Assembly (NCBI RefSeq): GCF_009856625.1
Contig: NZ_CP047241.1
Span: forward strand, 3,472,001 to 3,536,000
Direction of reading: 5' to 3'
DNA from: Aquitalea denitrificans
GTDB taxonomy: Bacteria > Pseudomonadota > Gammaproteobacteria > Burkholderiales > Chromobacteriaceae
DNA: 64,000 nt
Both the position numbers and the translations under genes were made by a program. Shown one piece after another: positions 53,353-62,166 of the stretch (the stretch's first letter is position 1; each line of letters begins with the position of its first letter). A model generated the notes under the pieces. It ran no database searches. It was given only the letters and a program-made list of their open reading frames with translations, and was not told the origin of the DNA.

Positions 53353-54345
53353 CTAGCTGCTCTCACCCACCAGCACGCTGGCCAATTGCTGACGCAGTGC
53401 CTGACCACGCAGCCCTTGCGACAACAACACCAGCAGCTTGGCGGTGGCCGCCTCCGGCGTGAGGTCGGCCCCGGCAATGGCACCGGCACGGGCCAGCGGC
53501 TGACTTGCGGCATAGGCACCCACTTCCACTGCGCCATGCACCACCTGGCTGATATTCAATACTGCGCCACCACGGGCGGTGAGTGCAGCCACCCCATCCA
53601 GCAGGGTCTGATCGGCCGGGGTATTGCCATTGCCATAACTCATCAGCACCGCAGCATCCAGCCCGCCATCCTGCATGGCCTGCCCGGCCAGCGTGCTGGC
53701 ATAGCCCGGAGTCAGGAAGAAGCTGGCCAGCTTGAGCGAAATATCCAGTGTCACTGGCTGGAAGGGCTGGCTGGCGGTCAGCCAGTGCTGGCGTTGCCAG
53801 TGTGCCTGGATGCCGAAGCTGGCCAGCGCCGGGGCGTTCGGGCTGTCAAAACCGGCAAAGCTGGCGGCATCCAGCTTGCGGGCGCGGCAGCCACGCAGCA
53901 GCAGGCGGTTGAAGGCGATGCACACTTCGTGCAGGTCCGGCTGGCTGGCGGCTTCCAGCGCATCGGCCAGATTGCTCCAGCCGTCCGAACGCGGGTGTAC
54001 CAGCGGCAGTTGCGCACCGGTGACAATCACCGGCTTGGCCAGACCTTGCAGGGCAAAGGCCAGCACGCTGGCGGTGTAGGCCATGGTGTCGGTGCCATGA
54101 ATCACCACAAAGCCGTCATACGCGGCATAGCGCGAGGCCAGATCGTCAATCAGCTGCTGCCACTGGGCCGGGACAATGGCGGAGGAGTCAATCAGCTGCG
54201 GGTATTCCACCACGTCAAAGTCCAGCGCCGGGGTACGGAAGCGTTCCAGCAGGCGCGGCAGCAGGCCGGGAACGGGGGCCAGGCCTTCCGGGGTGTGGTC
54301 CATGCCGATGGTGCCTCCGCTGTAGAGGACGAGCAGGCGGGTCAT
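53353..54345 (-). CDS. ansA: asparaginase (type I-like)
   Basis: 330 residues from the ATG at 54345 with AGGAAG upstream; the frame extends 45 bases further. The two catalytic Thr motifs are LVLYSGGTIGM and VVIHGTDTMAYTA, with LSYGNGN-type residues later. No signal peptide, so it is cytosolic. It converts asparagine to aspartate and ammonia. Type I versus type II specificity cannot be settled from motifs alone. Confidence 0.92.
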   Translation of the reverse strand: MTRLLVLYSGGTIGMDHTPEGLAPVPGLLPRLLERFRTPALDFDVVEYPQLIDSSAIVPAQWQQLIDDLASRYAAYDGFVVIHGTDTMAYTASVLAFALQGLAKPVIVTGAQLPLVHPRSDGWSNLADALEAASQPDLHEVCIAFNRLLLRGCRARKLDAASFAGFDSPNAPALASFGIQAHWQRQHWLTASQPFQPVTLDISLKLASFFLTPGYASTLAGQAMQDGGLDAAVLMSYGNGNTPADQTLLDGVAALTARGGAVLNISQVVHGAVEVGAYAASQPLARAGAIAGADLTPEAATAKLLVLLSQGLRGQALRQQLASVLVGESS

Positions 54346-54427
54346 GTGTACTTCCTTGGTCAACATCAAACAGCGGGCATGGTAGCGCAAAACCTGTCAG
54401 CTTGCGGCTTGCCGCACGACAGACAGC

Positions 54428-54460
54428 AAAACCCCCGCGACAGACGGGCTGCCGCGGGGG
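54428..54460 (-). terminator. terminator of the downstream secreted-protein gene
   Basis: Minus-strand CCCCCGCG / CGCGGGGG stem followed by TTTTGC, 21 bases after the gene ending at 54481. Confidence 0.7.
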
Positions 54461-54480
54461 CCTTGATCACTCTGAAAACC

Positions 54481-55023
54481 TCAGCGCAGTGCTTCGCGGA
54501 TGGCATCGTCCACTGCATGCTGCGCCATGCCGATCTGACCGACGATGTAACGCTGCAAGCCGCGCAGATAGGGGTCGTCCTCTTCATGGCTGGCATCCTG
54601 CCGCGCCTTGTCCAGCAGGCGCAGTGCCTGGTGGAAGCGGTCGTCCGGGCGATACTGGGCATCCGGCGGCAGCCGCTGGAAGGGGTCTTTGCCATCGTCA
54701 ATGGCGGCATCATGCATGGCATGCAGCGCTTGGTTGATGGCCTCTACCGCGCGGCGCTCGCCCTGTTCAACCCGCGGCTGGTCTGGATGGGCCAGCAGGT
54801 CGCGCGCCAGACGCAGGTCGGTCATGGCATGCATGTAATAGGGGTGCTCGTCCGGATGCCAGTGATGCTGCTCGAAGCGCCAGGGCATGCCTTCATGCCA
54901 CTCGCGCTGCATGTCCGGGTGCCAGTCATTGCCATGCCAGTCGTCGGCTTGCGCCGCGCCGGCGGCCAGCAGTGCCGAAGCAGCCAGCAACAGGCCGGCC
55001 AGGGATTGTTTCAGGGTAGACAT
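54481..55023 (-). CDS. secreted His/Asp-rich protein, paralogue of the next gene
   Basis: 180 residues. Signal peptide (MSTLKQSLAGLLLAASALLAAGAAQA, cleavage before DD), then a His/Trp/Asp-rich segment (DDWHGNDWHPDMQREWHEG) that could bind metal. The rest, HPYYMHAMTDLRLARDLL to RYIVGQIGMAQHAVDDAIREALR, is helical and closely similar to the neighbouring lipoprotein. Periplasmic; function unknown. The paralogous pair is 59 bases apart on the same strand. Confidence 0.75.
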   Translation of the reverse strand: MSTLKQSLAGLLLAASALLAAGAAQADDWHGNDWHPDMQREWHEGMPWRFEQHHWHPDEHPYYMHAMTDLRLARDLLAHPDQPRVEQGERRAVEAINQALHAMHDAAIDDGKDPFQRLPPDAQYRPDDRFHQALRLLDKARQDASHEEDDPYLRGLQRYIVGQIGMAQHAVDDAIREALR

Positions 55024-55082
55024 GGTGAATCTCCTTGGATTGCAAGCGGTGTTATTGTTGTTGCGGTAAATCCTGGCCAGCC

Positions 55083-55598
55083 TTAGCGCAGGGCGTCGGC
55101 AATGGCCTGCTGCGTAGCGCGGTGGGCGTCATCGATATGGCGCAGGATGCGACCCTGCAGATCGCGCACCCAGGGGTCGTCCTCGCGGTGGCTGGCGTCA
55201 CGTCTGGCCTGCTCCAGTAGCTGCAGTGCCTGATGGAAGCGGTCGGTCGGGTTAAGGCGGGCATCCGGGGCGGGAATCTGCCACGGGTTCTTGCCATCCT
55301 GAATGGCAGCCTGGGTCATTTCTTTCAGTGCGGCATCAATGGCACCGACAGCCCAGCGCTCATCATCCTGCACCGGCTGTACATCCGGCCGTGCCAGCAA
55401 GGCGCGCGCCTGGCGCAGATCGCTCATGGCATGGCCATAATAGGGATGCTCGGCCGGATTCCAGTGCGGGGCAGCAGCCACCGGCACCGGCTTGTACACC
55501 ACCTGGGTGCGGGTTGGCGTAACGACGCAGGCGGACAAGCTGGCCGCAACCATGGCCAGCAACAGCCAGCGGCCAGGTCTGGTAATTGAAATTTTCAT
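55083..55598 (-). CDS. lipoprotein paralogue of the preceding gene
   Basis: 171 residues with a lipoprotein signal (LLLAMVAASLSAC, acylated Cys at residue 24). The mature domain shares HPYYxHAMxDLRxARxLL, DGKxP, DRFHQALxLLxxARxDAS and the ending ADALR-type motif with the paralogue. Likely outer-membrane or periplasmic-face anchored. Function unknown. 150 bases upstream of it hold no other gene. Confidence 0.78.
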   Translation of the reverse strand: MKISITRPGRWLLLAMVAASLSACVVTPTRTQVVYKPVPVAAAPHWNPAEHPYYGHAMSDLRQARALLARPDVQPVQDDERWAVGAIDAALKEMTQAAIQDGKNPWQIPAPDARLNPTDRFHQALQLLEQARRDASHREDDPWVRDLQGRILRHIDDAHRATQQAIADALR

Positions 55599-55748
55599 CA
55601 GGGTCTCTCCTCGTAATGATGCACGGTAAGAAGCATGACCCCGGCACAGCGGCGAGTCTGTTGCCCGGCTGTATCACTTGGTAAGCATTTGTAATGAAAT
55701 TGTGTGCAATTGTTAATTGATGCAGCTGTTGCACGGTAACAAGGCACG

Positions 55749-56513
55749 TCAACCCATCGGCATGGTGGCCGCTGCCAACTCTCCGCTATCTGTCGGGACG
55801 TGGCTGTCTACCGTGACGCGGATGGCATCGTGCCGCCAGTACTCGATATCACAGTCGATGATGCGCTGCTGCTGATCGTAATTGACGCGGGCAATGCGCA
55901 GGATGGGCGAACCCTCGGCCAGCATCAGTGCCTGGGCTACTTCGCCGCGCGCAGCCGTGGGGGTGATGTCAAAGCGGGAGCGGCGGTATTGCAGACCATA
56001 GCGCGTCTGGTACAGCTCGGTCAGAGACTGTGACAGATCTTCCTGCATGATGCCGGGAAAGCATTCCGGCTTCAGATAGTGTTCGACATATAACACTACC
56101 CGGCCATCCAGGCTGCGCAGGCGGCAAATCTGTAACACCCGCGCCAGCGCAGGCAATTGCAGACGCTGGCTGATTTCGGGTGCCGCCACCATGCTGCGCG
56201 AGGACAGCACGCGGGTATCCACCCGTCGTTGCTGCTGCTGCACCATTTGCTGAAAATGCACCCGGTACTGCGGGTTGTATTCCAGCCGCGGCGGGGCCAC
56301 AAACCAGCCGCGGCGGTCTTCACGATAGATGCAGCCTTCGGCCTCCAGCGCCAGCAGTGCGTCTTTCAGGGTGATGCGGGTGGTATCAAACAGCTGCGAC
56401 AGGGTGCGTTCCGAGGGCAGCTTGCCGCCTGGCGGCAGCAGGCCAACGGCAATCTGTGCCAGCAAGGACTGTCGTATTTGGGCCACCTGGGTCTGATTAT
56501 TTTCTGTCGCCAT
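55749..56513 (-). CDS. GntR-family regulator with UTRA domain (PhnF/PhnR-like)
   Basis: 254 residues. Winged helix (LAQIAVGLLPPGGKLPSERTLSQLFDTTRITLKDALLALEAEGCIYR) and a UTRA effector-binding domain. It is divergent from an ABC-transporter operon, the usual arrangement for PhnR/PhnF-type regulators of phosphonate uptake. A palindromic TGGCCTAGTCCA directly before its start and a second one before the transporter are the likely operators. Confidence 0.87.
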   Translation of the reverse strand: MATENNQTQVAQIRQSLLAQIAVGLLPPGGKLPSERTLSQLFDTTRITLKDALLALEAEGCIYREDRRGWFVAPPRLEYNPQYRVHFQQMVQQQQRRVDTRVLSSRSMVAAPEISQRLQLPALARVLQICRLRSLDGRVVLYVEHYLKPECFPGIMQEDLSQSLTELYQTRYGLQYRRSRFDITPTAARGEVAQALMLAEGSPILRIARVNYDQQQRIIDCDIEYWRHDAIRVTVDSHVPTDSGELAAATMPMG

Positions 56514-56517
56514 GATC

Positions 56518-56529
56518 TGGCCTAGTCCA
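56518..56529. promoter_or_regulatory. candidate GntR/UTRA operator 1
   Basis: TGGCCTAGTCCA, near-palindromic around CTAG, five bases upstream of the regulator start. It resembles HutC/DasR-subfamily sites (TGGTCTAGACCA). Confidence 0.6.
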
Positions 56530-56701
56530 CTGAAAGTTAACGTCAGCTTAGTGTTTAGCAGACCTGCATGACAGCAGCGCGACAGTATGTCGGTTTATGA
56601 CCAAAACAGGTCGATCCCAAGACTTCATGCAACTGACACGGAACTGAAACTTGCCGCACATCATCTCGTCATCTGCACTGCCTAAGATCGCCCTGCTCAA
56701 T

Positions 56702-56713
56702 TGACCTAGTCCA
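56702..56713. promoter_or_regulatory. candidate GntR/UTRA operator 2
   Basis: TGACCTAGTCCA, the same motif with one change, just before the ribosome-binding site of the transporter gene; binding here would block translation or transcription start. Confidence 0.6.
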
Positions 56714-56726
56714 AAGGATGGAAGCA

Positions 56727-57824
56727 ATGAACAAGAAGCTGATGGCCGCAGTTGTATTGTCCGCACTGAGTATTGGTGCTTCCGCTGTGCACGCACAGGA
56801 TCTCAACAGCCTGATCAAGGCTGCCAAGCAGGAAGGTGAACTCACCACCATCGCCCTGCCGCATGACTGGTGTGGTTATGGTGACCTGCTGGCTGGCTTC
56901 AAGGCCAAGTACGGCATCAAGGTAAACGAACTGAACCCGGATGCTGGTTCCGGCGACGAAGTCGAGGCCATCAAGGCCAACAAGGGCAACAAGGGTCCGC
57001 AGGCGCCGGACGTGATCGATGTTGGTCTGTCCTTTGGCCCGCAAGCCAAGGAAGCCGGCCTGATCCAGCCGTACAAGGTATCCACCTGGAACAGCATCCC
57101 GGCCGAAGTGAAGGACAAGGATGGTTACTGGTACGGCGACTACTACGGCGTACTGGCTTTCGAAGTGAACACCGACATCATCAAGAAGGTACCGGCTGAC
57201 TGGTCCGACCTGTTGAAGCCGGAATACAAGAACGCCGTGGCACTGGCCGGTGACCCGCGCACCGCCAACCAAGCCATCATGGGCGTATACGCCGCCGGCC
57301 TGTCGCAAGCAGGCGGCAACCCGGCCAAGGCAGCCGATGCCGGCCTGAAGTTCTTCTCTCAGTTGAACAAGAACGGCAACTTCGTACCGGTAATCGGCAA
57401 GGCTGCCTCGCTGGCCCAGGGCACCACTCCCATCATCGTGCGCTGGGACTACAACGCCCTGGCCGACCGCGACACCCTGAAGGGCAACCCGAAAGTGGCC
57501 GTAGTGGTGCCGAAATCCGGCGTGGTGGCTGGCGTATACGTACAGGCCATCAGCGCCTACGCCCCGCATCCCAATGCCGCCAAGCTGTGGATGGAATACC
57601 TGTATTCCGACGAAGGCCAACTGGGCTGGCTGAAGGGCTACTGCCACCCCAGCCGCTTCAATGATCTGGCTGCACGCAAGAAAGTACCGGCTGAACTGCT
57701 GTCCAAACTGCCGGCTGCGGCCAACTACAAGAAAGCCGTGTTCCCCACCCTGGAACAGCAGGAAGTCTACAAGGCCACCATTACCAAGCAGTGGGACAGC
57801 GTAGTGGGCAGCAACGTCAAGTAA
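56727..57824 (+). CDS. periplasmic solute-binding protein (2-aminoethylphosphonate-type ABC transporter)
   Basis: 365 residues from the ATG at 56727, chosen because the signal peptide (MNKKLMAAVVLSALSIGASAVHA) starts here; an ATG at 56718 overlaps operator 2. Family-1 binding-protein fold like those for 2-aminoethylphosphonate, iron, thiamine or polyamines (GYGDLLAGFKAKYGIKV, DVIDVGLSFGPQA). It delivers substrate to the permeases that follow. The ligand is inferred from the regulator and gene order, not from binding residues. Confidence 0.82.
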   Translation: MNKKLMAAVVLSALSIGASAVHAQDLNSLIKAAKQEGELTTIALPHDWCGYGDLLAGFKAKYGIKVNELNPDAGSGDEVEAIKANKGNKGPQAPDVIDVGLSFGPQAKEAGLIQPYKVSTWNSIPAEVKDKDGYWYGDYYGVLAFEVNTDIIKKVPADWSDLLKPEYKNAVALAGDPRTANQAIMGVYAAGLSQAGGNPAKAADAGLKFFSQLNKNGNFVPVIGKAASLAQGTTPIIVRWDYNALADRDTLKGNPKVAVVVPKSGVVAGVYVQAISAYAPHPNAAKLWMEYLYSDEGQLGWLKGYCHPSRFNDLAARKKVPAELLSKLPAAANYKKAVFPTLEQQEVYKATITKQWDSVVGSNVK

Positions 57825-57847
57825 GCCTGCACGGCTGATTCACCCCG

Positions 57848-57885
57848 CCGTCATGGCCGCTTCCACCGTGGCCATGACGGTTTTT
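57848..57885 (+). terminator. attenuating hairpin between binding protein and permease genes
   Basis: Perfect 11-bp stem CCGTCATGGCC / GGCCATGACGG at 57848-57858 and 57870-57880 with five T after it. It would lower expression of the downstream permease genes relative to the binding protein, and it shows that the ATG at 57853 is not the permease start. Confidence 0.8.
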
Positions 57886-57996
57886 GATTCCATCCTGTCA
57901 CCGGGACAGACCCGAGCTGCCCACCAGGCAGTACAACAGCACGGCAGCACTCCTGCCCATGCCGGGCTTCCCTTTCTCTACGAGGCTGCACCACGG

Positions 57997-58911
57997 ATGC
58001 CCACTTCACCCGATTCCGTCACCCACGGCCCGGCACCGCAGGCCGGTCATCCCCGCAAGGGACTGACGCTGTCTGCCTTCAACTGGCTGGGCGTAATGCC
58101 GTTTTTCCTGTTTGCCCTGCTGTTTCTCATCCTCCCCACCGCCACGCTGATGATAGGGGCGTTTCAGGATGCCAACGGCCATTTCACCCTGGGCAATATC
58201 GCGAAACTGTTTGACGACAGCATTCTGTCGGCTTACTGGATCAGCTTTGAAGTCAGCGCGGCGTCCGCACTGGGCGGCAGCGTCATCGGCCTGTTGCTGG
58301 CGCTGGCGGCCATTCAGGGCGGCCTGCCCGCCTGGATTCGCCCCACGCTGATGACCTTCTCCGGCGTGGCGTCCAATTTTGCCGGCATTCCGCTGTCGTT
58401 TGCCTTTCTGTCCACCCTGGGCCGCATGGGTCTGGTGACGGTACTGCTGCGCAACTATGCCGATTTCGACCTGTACGGTACTGGTTTTTCCATTCTCAGC
58501 TTCATCGGGCTGACGCTGACCTATCTGTACTTCCAGATTCCACTGATGGTGCTGATTGTTACCCCGGCCATCGACGGCCTGCGCAGCGAATGGCGCGAAG
58601 CCTGCGAAAGCCTGGGCGGCAGCAGCATCGCCTACTGGTGGCATATTGCACTGCCCATCCTGTGGCCCAGCATTCTGGGGTCTGCCCTGCTGCTGTTTGC
58701 CAATGCCTTTGGCGCGGTAGCCACCGCCTATGCGCTGACCGGTAGCTCGCTCAATATCGTGCCCATCCTGCTGTATGCGCAGATTCGCGGCGATGTGCTG
58801 CACGACCAGAACCTGGGCTATGCGCTGGCACTGGGCATGATCGTGGTGACCGGCCTGTCCAATGCCGGCTATATCTGGCTGCGCAGCCGCGCCGAAAGGG
58901 GGCGTGAATGA
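57997..58911 (+). CDS. ABC-transporter permease 1
   Basis: About 304 residues from the ATG at 57997; the open frame begins at 57853 inside the hairpin. Six membrane helices (VMPFFLFALLFLILPTATLMIG, VIGLLLALAAIQGG, IPLMVLIVTPAIDG) with the permease EAA-type loop (EACESLGGSSIAYWWHIALP) that docks on the ATPase. Its stop overlaps the second permease by four bases. Confidence 0.85.
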   Translation: MPTSPDSVTHGPAPQAGHPRKGLTLSAFNWLGVMPFFLFALLFLILPTATLMIGAFQDANGHFTLGNIAKLFDDSILSAYWISFEVSAASALGGSVIGLLLALAAIQGGLPAWIRPTLMTFSGVASNFAGIPLSFAFLSTLGRMGLVTVLLRNYADFDLYGTGFSILSFIGLTLTYLYFQIPLMVLIVTPAIDGLRSEWREACESLGGSSIAYWWHIALPILWPSILGSALLLFANAFGAVATAYALTGSSLNIVPILLYAQIRGDVLHDQNLGYALALGMIVVTGLSNAGYIWLRSRAERGRE

Positions 58912-59699
58912 AATCGACATCGCGACTGGGTGCCTGGGTGGCCATTGCCATCGGCACCATTTACTTTCTGCTACCGCTGATTGCCACTTTCGAGTTCAGC
59001 CTGAAGATGAACCGCGACGGCTACAGCTTCGAGGCCTACAAGGTGGTGCTGGCCGACCCCGGCTTTCAGGCTACTTTTGGCTATTCCACGCTGATGGCAG
59101 TGCTGACCATCATCGTCGGCATCGTGCTGGTGGTGCCCACCGCCTACTGGATTCAGCTGAAGCTGCCGCGCCTGCGCCCGCTGGTGGAATTCATCACCCT
59201 GCTGCCGCTGGTGATTCCGGCCATCGTCATCGTGTTTGGCTACCTCAAACTGTACAACAGCAGCTCCTGGCTGCCGCTGACCGGCAATGAACGCGCCACC
59301 GATTTTCTGCTGATGTGCAGCTACGTCACGCTGGCCCTGCCCTATCTGTACCGCTCCATCGACGCCGGCCTGCGCGCCATCGATGTGCGCACCCTGACCG
59401 AAGCCGCCGAAAGCCTGGGTGCCAGCTGGCCCAGCATTCTGCTGCAGGTGATTTTCCCGAATGTGAAGTCGGCCATCCTGTCCGGAGCCTTTCTTACCTT
59501 CGCGGTAGTGATTGGCGAATTCACCATGGCCAGCCTGCTGGGCCGCCCGGCCTTTGGCCCCTACCTGCAACTGATCGGTGCCAACCGCGCTTACGAGCCG
59601 TCGGCACTGGCCATCATCGCCTTCCTGGTGACCTGGGCCGCCATGGGGCTGATCCAGGTATTCGCCCGCAATGCCCGCCCGGCCCGCAAGACGGCCTGA
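58908..59699 (+). CDS. ABC-transporter permease 2
   Basis: 263 residues, six membrane helices and the loop EAAESLGASWPSILLQVIFP that meets the ATPase. Four-base ATGA overlap with permease 1; 26 bases to the ATPase gene. It has the same fold as permease 1 and pairs with it as a heterodimer. Confidence 0.9.
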   Translation: MKSTSRLGAWVAIAIGTIYFLLPLIATFEFSLKMNRDGYSFEAYKVVLADPGFQATFGYSTLMAVLTIIVGIVLVVPTAYWIQLKLPRLRPLVEFITLLPLVIPAIVIVFGYLKLYNSSSWLPLTGNERATDFLLMCSYVTLALPYLYRSIDAGLRAIDVRTLTEAAESLGASWPSILLQVIFPNVKSAILSGAFLTFAVVIGEFTMASLLGRPAFGPYLQLIGANRAYEPSALAIIAFLVTWAAMGLIQVFARNARPARKTA

Positions 59700-59725
59700 G
59701 CCCAGACCGAATCCAAGGAAACCAC

Positions 59726-60730
59726 ATGGCTTACCTCACCATCAATAATCTGCACAAACGCTTTGCCGACCATGTCGTGGTACACGACTTCAATATGAGC
59801 ATCGAGCAGGGCGAGTTCGTTACCTTTCTGGGCCCGTCCGGCTGCGGCAAGACCACCGTGCTGCGCATGATTGCCGGTTTTGAATCCCCCACCTCAGGCC
59901 AGATCCGCGTCGGCAGCGATGAAATCACTCATCTGTCACCACAAAAGCGCGGCATCGGCATGGTGTTTCAGAGCTACGCGCTGTTCCCGAATATGAACGT
60001 GACGCAGAACATCGGCTTCGGCCTGAAAATGCGCAAATGCGACGGCGCAGAAATTGCCCGCAAGGTGGCGGAAGTCATCAAGCTGGTGGAGCTCTCCGGC
60101 AAGGAAAACCACTATCCGCACGAACTGTCCGGCGGCCAGCGTCAGCGGGTGGCGCTGGCGCGCGCACTGGTGGTGGAGCCGCGCATCCTGCTGCTGGACG
60201 AACCGCTGTCGGCACTGGACGCGCGCATCCGCAAAAACCTGCGCGAGCAGATCCGCGACATCCAGCGCCGTCTGGGCCTGACCACCATTTTCGTCACCCA
60301 CGATCAGGAAGAAGCACTCACCATGTCCGACCGCATCTTCGTGATGAATCAGGGCAAGGTGGAACAGGAAGGCCGTGCCGAAATGGTATACACCCAGCCG
60401 GCCACCGAATTCGTGGCCCGTTTCATGGGCAATTACAATCTGCTGGGTGCGGCCGATACCCAGCGCCTGCTGGGGCTGGATATCCAGGGCCACATGGCTA
60501 TCCGCCCGGAATCCATCCACGTGCTGGATGCCCACAGCCAGCAGGCCGACACCCTGGCCGGCACCATCCGCCAGCACCAGTTGCTGGGCAATATCATCCG
60601 TTACCAGATAGAAAGCGGCGGCATCACCCTGCTGGTAGACCGGCTGAACCGCACCGCCAGCGACCTGATGCCGGCGGGCACCGCCGTGCGCCTGCAAATC
60701 AGCCGTGACGACATGCGTGAGGTACGCTGA
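59726..60730 (+). CDS. ABC-transporter ATPase
   Basis: 334 residues from the ATG at 59726 (AAGGAA upstream); the frame extends far upstream inside the permease gene. Walker A GPSGCGKTT, signature LSGGQRQRVALARAL, Walker B ILLLDEPLSALD and the H-loop VTHDQEEALT are intact. A C-terminal regulatory (TOBE-type) domain follows. It drives uptake for the two permeases. Confidence 0.94.
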   Translation: MAYLTINNLHKRFADHVVVHDFNMSIEQGEFVTFLGPSGCGKTTVLRMIAGFESPTSGQIRVGSDEITHLSPQKRGIGMVFQSYALFPNMNVTQNIGFGLKMRKCDGAEIARKVAEVIKLVELSGKENHYPHELSGGQRQRVALARALVVEPRILLLDEPLSALDARIRKNLREQIRDIQRRLGLTTIFVTHDQEEALTMSDRIFVMNQGKVEQEGRAEMVYTQPATEFVARFMGNYNLLGAADTQRLLGLDIQGHMAIRPESIHVLDAHSQQADTLAGTIRQHQLLGNIIRYQIESGGITLLVDRLNRTASDLMPAGTAVRLQISRDDMREVR

Positions 60731-61374
60731 TGCTGGCCATTTTCGATCTGGACGACACCCTCACCAATGGCGACAGCTCCAGCCTGTGGCTGCAGTTCAT
60801 GGTGCAACACGGTCTGGCTGCCGCCGACATGCTGCCGCGCGAGGCCGAGCTGATGGCGGCCTACCGCCGTGGTGAGTTGCGTATGGAAGACTATATGGAC
60901 TTCACCCTGCAACCAATGCAGGGTCGCAGCGTGGAGGAAGTGGCCGAGTGGGTGGAGCGTTTCATTGCCGACATCATCGCCCCCATCGTGTTTGCGCAGG
61001 CACATGACACGCTGGCACGCTACAAGGCCGAGGGCCGCACCCTGCTGGTGATCTCCGCCACCGGGGAACATCTGGTGGGGCCGATCTCGCGCTATCTGGG
61101 AGCGGATGATTTCCTGGCCATCCAGCTGGCCACCGAGGCCGGTTGCTACACCGGCCACACCAGCGGGGTGATGACCTACCAGCACGGCAAGGTGATCCGC
61201 CTGCAGCAATGGCTGGAGCAACATGGCCAGAGCCTTGCCGGCAGCCACGGCTACAGCGACTCCATCAACGATGTGCCGCTATTGCAGGCGGTGGAGGAGG
61301 CTTACACGGTGAATGCCGACCCCAAGCTGGCCGCCGTGGCACAGCAACACGGCTGGCAGCAACTGAACTGGTAA
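60730..61374 (+). CDS. HAD-superfamily (subfamily IB) phosphatase
   Basis: 214 residues, ATG overlapping the ATPase stop as TGATG, so part of the same operon. HAD motifs: I DLDDTLTNGD (nucleophile Asp), II LLVISATGEH, III a Lys in HGKVIRLQQW, IV GYSDSINDVPLL. The position suggests it dephosphorylates a compound brought in by the transporter or its product, but the substrate is unknown. It is not the phosphonoacetaldehyde hydrolase PhnX type. Confidence 0.87.
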   Translation: MLAIFDLDDTLTNGDSSSLWLQFMVQHGLAAADMLPREAELMAAYRRGELRMEDYMDFTLQPMQGRSVEEVAEWVERFIADIIAPIVFAQAHDTLARYKAEGRTLLVISATGEHLVGPISRYLGADDFLAIQLATEAGCYTGHTSGVMTYQHGKVIRLQQWLEQHGQSLAGSHGYSDSINDVPLLQAVEEAYTVNADPKLAAVAQQHGWQQLNW

Positions 61375-61379
61375 GCAGG

Positions 61380-62108
61380 TTAGCGGTAATGCAGCAGCAT
61401 GCGTGCAAACGCGCCTTGCTGCTGCAACTGCCCCAACGCCCGGTCAAGCTCGACCAAACCGATCTGACTGCGCGCTGACAGCGCACAACGCATGCGGTAG
61501 CTGCTGATCACCAGCGGCGGCTGCATCGGTGGCAGCTTCAGGCCGTGCGCCAATTGGTAATCCAGATACAGCCGGTTGCTGACGGCATGCGGTACACGCC
61601 CGGCAGCCAGCTTGTGCAGGCTGTCATCCATGCTGTGGGCGTCATCACGCACAAAGCGGCTACCCAGTTCTGCCTGCAGTTCCGGATAGGCAAAACCCAG
61701 CACCGTGCCGACAGGCTGGCCGGCCAGTGCAGACAGCTGACTGCGTGGCGGTGCCTCGCGGCTACTCAGCAGCAAATCCTGATTTTGCAAGAAGGGCTGG
61801 CTCCAGCGCAGGCTCTTGTCTGGCATCCACGCTGGTAAGGCCAGACACACCACATCACCCTGCCCGGCTTCCAGCGCCGGAATCAAGCGCTTGCGCGGCA
61901 ATACCCGGAAACGCGCCGTCCGTTGCAAGCGGGCTGCCAGCGCCAGGCCGATATCCCGATGCAGACCATCCTGTAGTGTTTCATTGACGATATTGGCCTG
62001 CGGCATCTCGGTGCTGTCATCCACCAGCACCCGCAATTCGCCGGCCATCGCCGGGCATGCCGACAGCAACAGCAACATGCCGCCCCAGCCGATTCGTGGC
62101 TTCGCCAT
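61380..62108 (-). CDS. family-3 periplasmic solute-binding-like protein
   Basis: 242 residues. Signal peptide (IGWGGMLLLLSACPAMA, cleavage near residue 22), then an amino-acid-binding-protein fold: LRVLVDDSTEMPQANIVNETLQDGLHRDIGLALAARLQ and later TVLGFAYPELQAELGSRF. It has no permease partner beside it. It could be a sensor-input or orphan binding protein. It converges on the HAD gene with five bases between stops. Confidence 0.8.
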   Translation of the reverse strand: MAKPRIGWGGMLLLLSACPAMAGELRVLVDDSTEMPQANIVNETLQDGLHRDIGLALAARLQRTARFRVLPRKRLIPALEAGQGDVVCLALPAWMPDKSLRWSQPFLQNQDLLLSSREAPPRSQLSALAGQPVGTVLGFAYPELQAELGSRFVRDDAHSMDDSLHKLAAGRVPHAVSNRLYLDYQLAHGLKLPPMQPPLVISSYRMRCALSARSQIGLVELDRALGQLQQQGAFARMLLHYR

Positions 62109-62166
62109 TCTTATGCTTCCCCTGTACTTACCCGTCTGTCAGTACAGGGGAGAACCGCACTTGCTG

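Noticed and set aside
53332..55086. 584-residue plus-strand open frame
   Set aside because: It is antisense to ansA and the secreted-protein gene, both with firm motifs or signal peptides; high GC creates long mirror frames.
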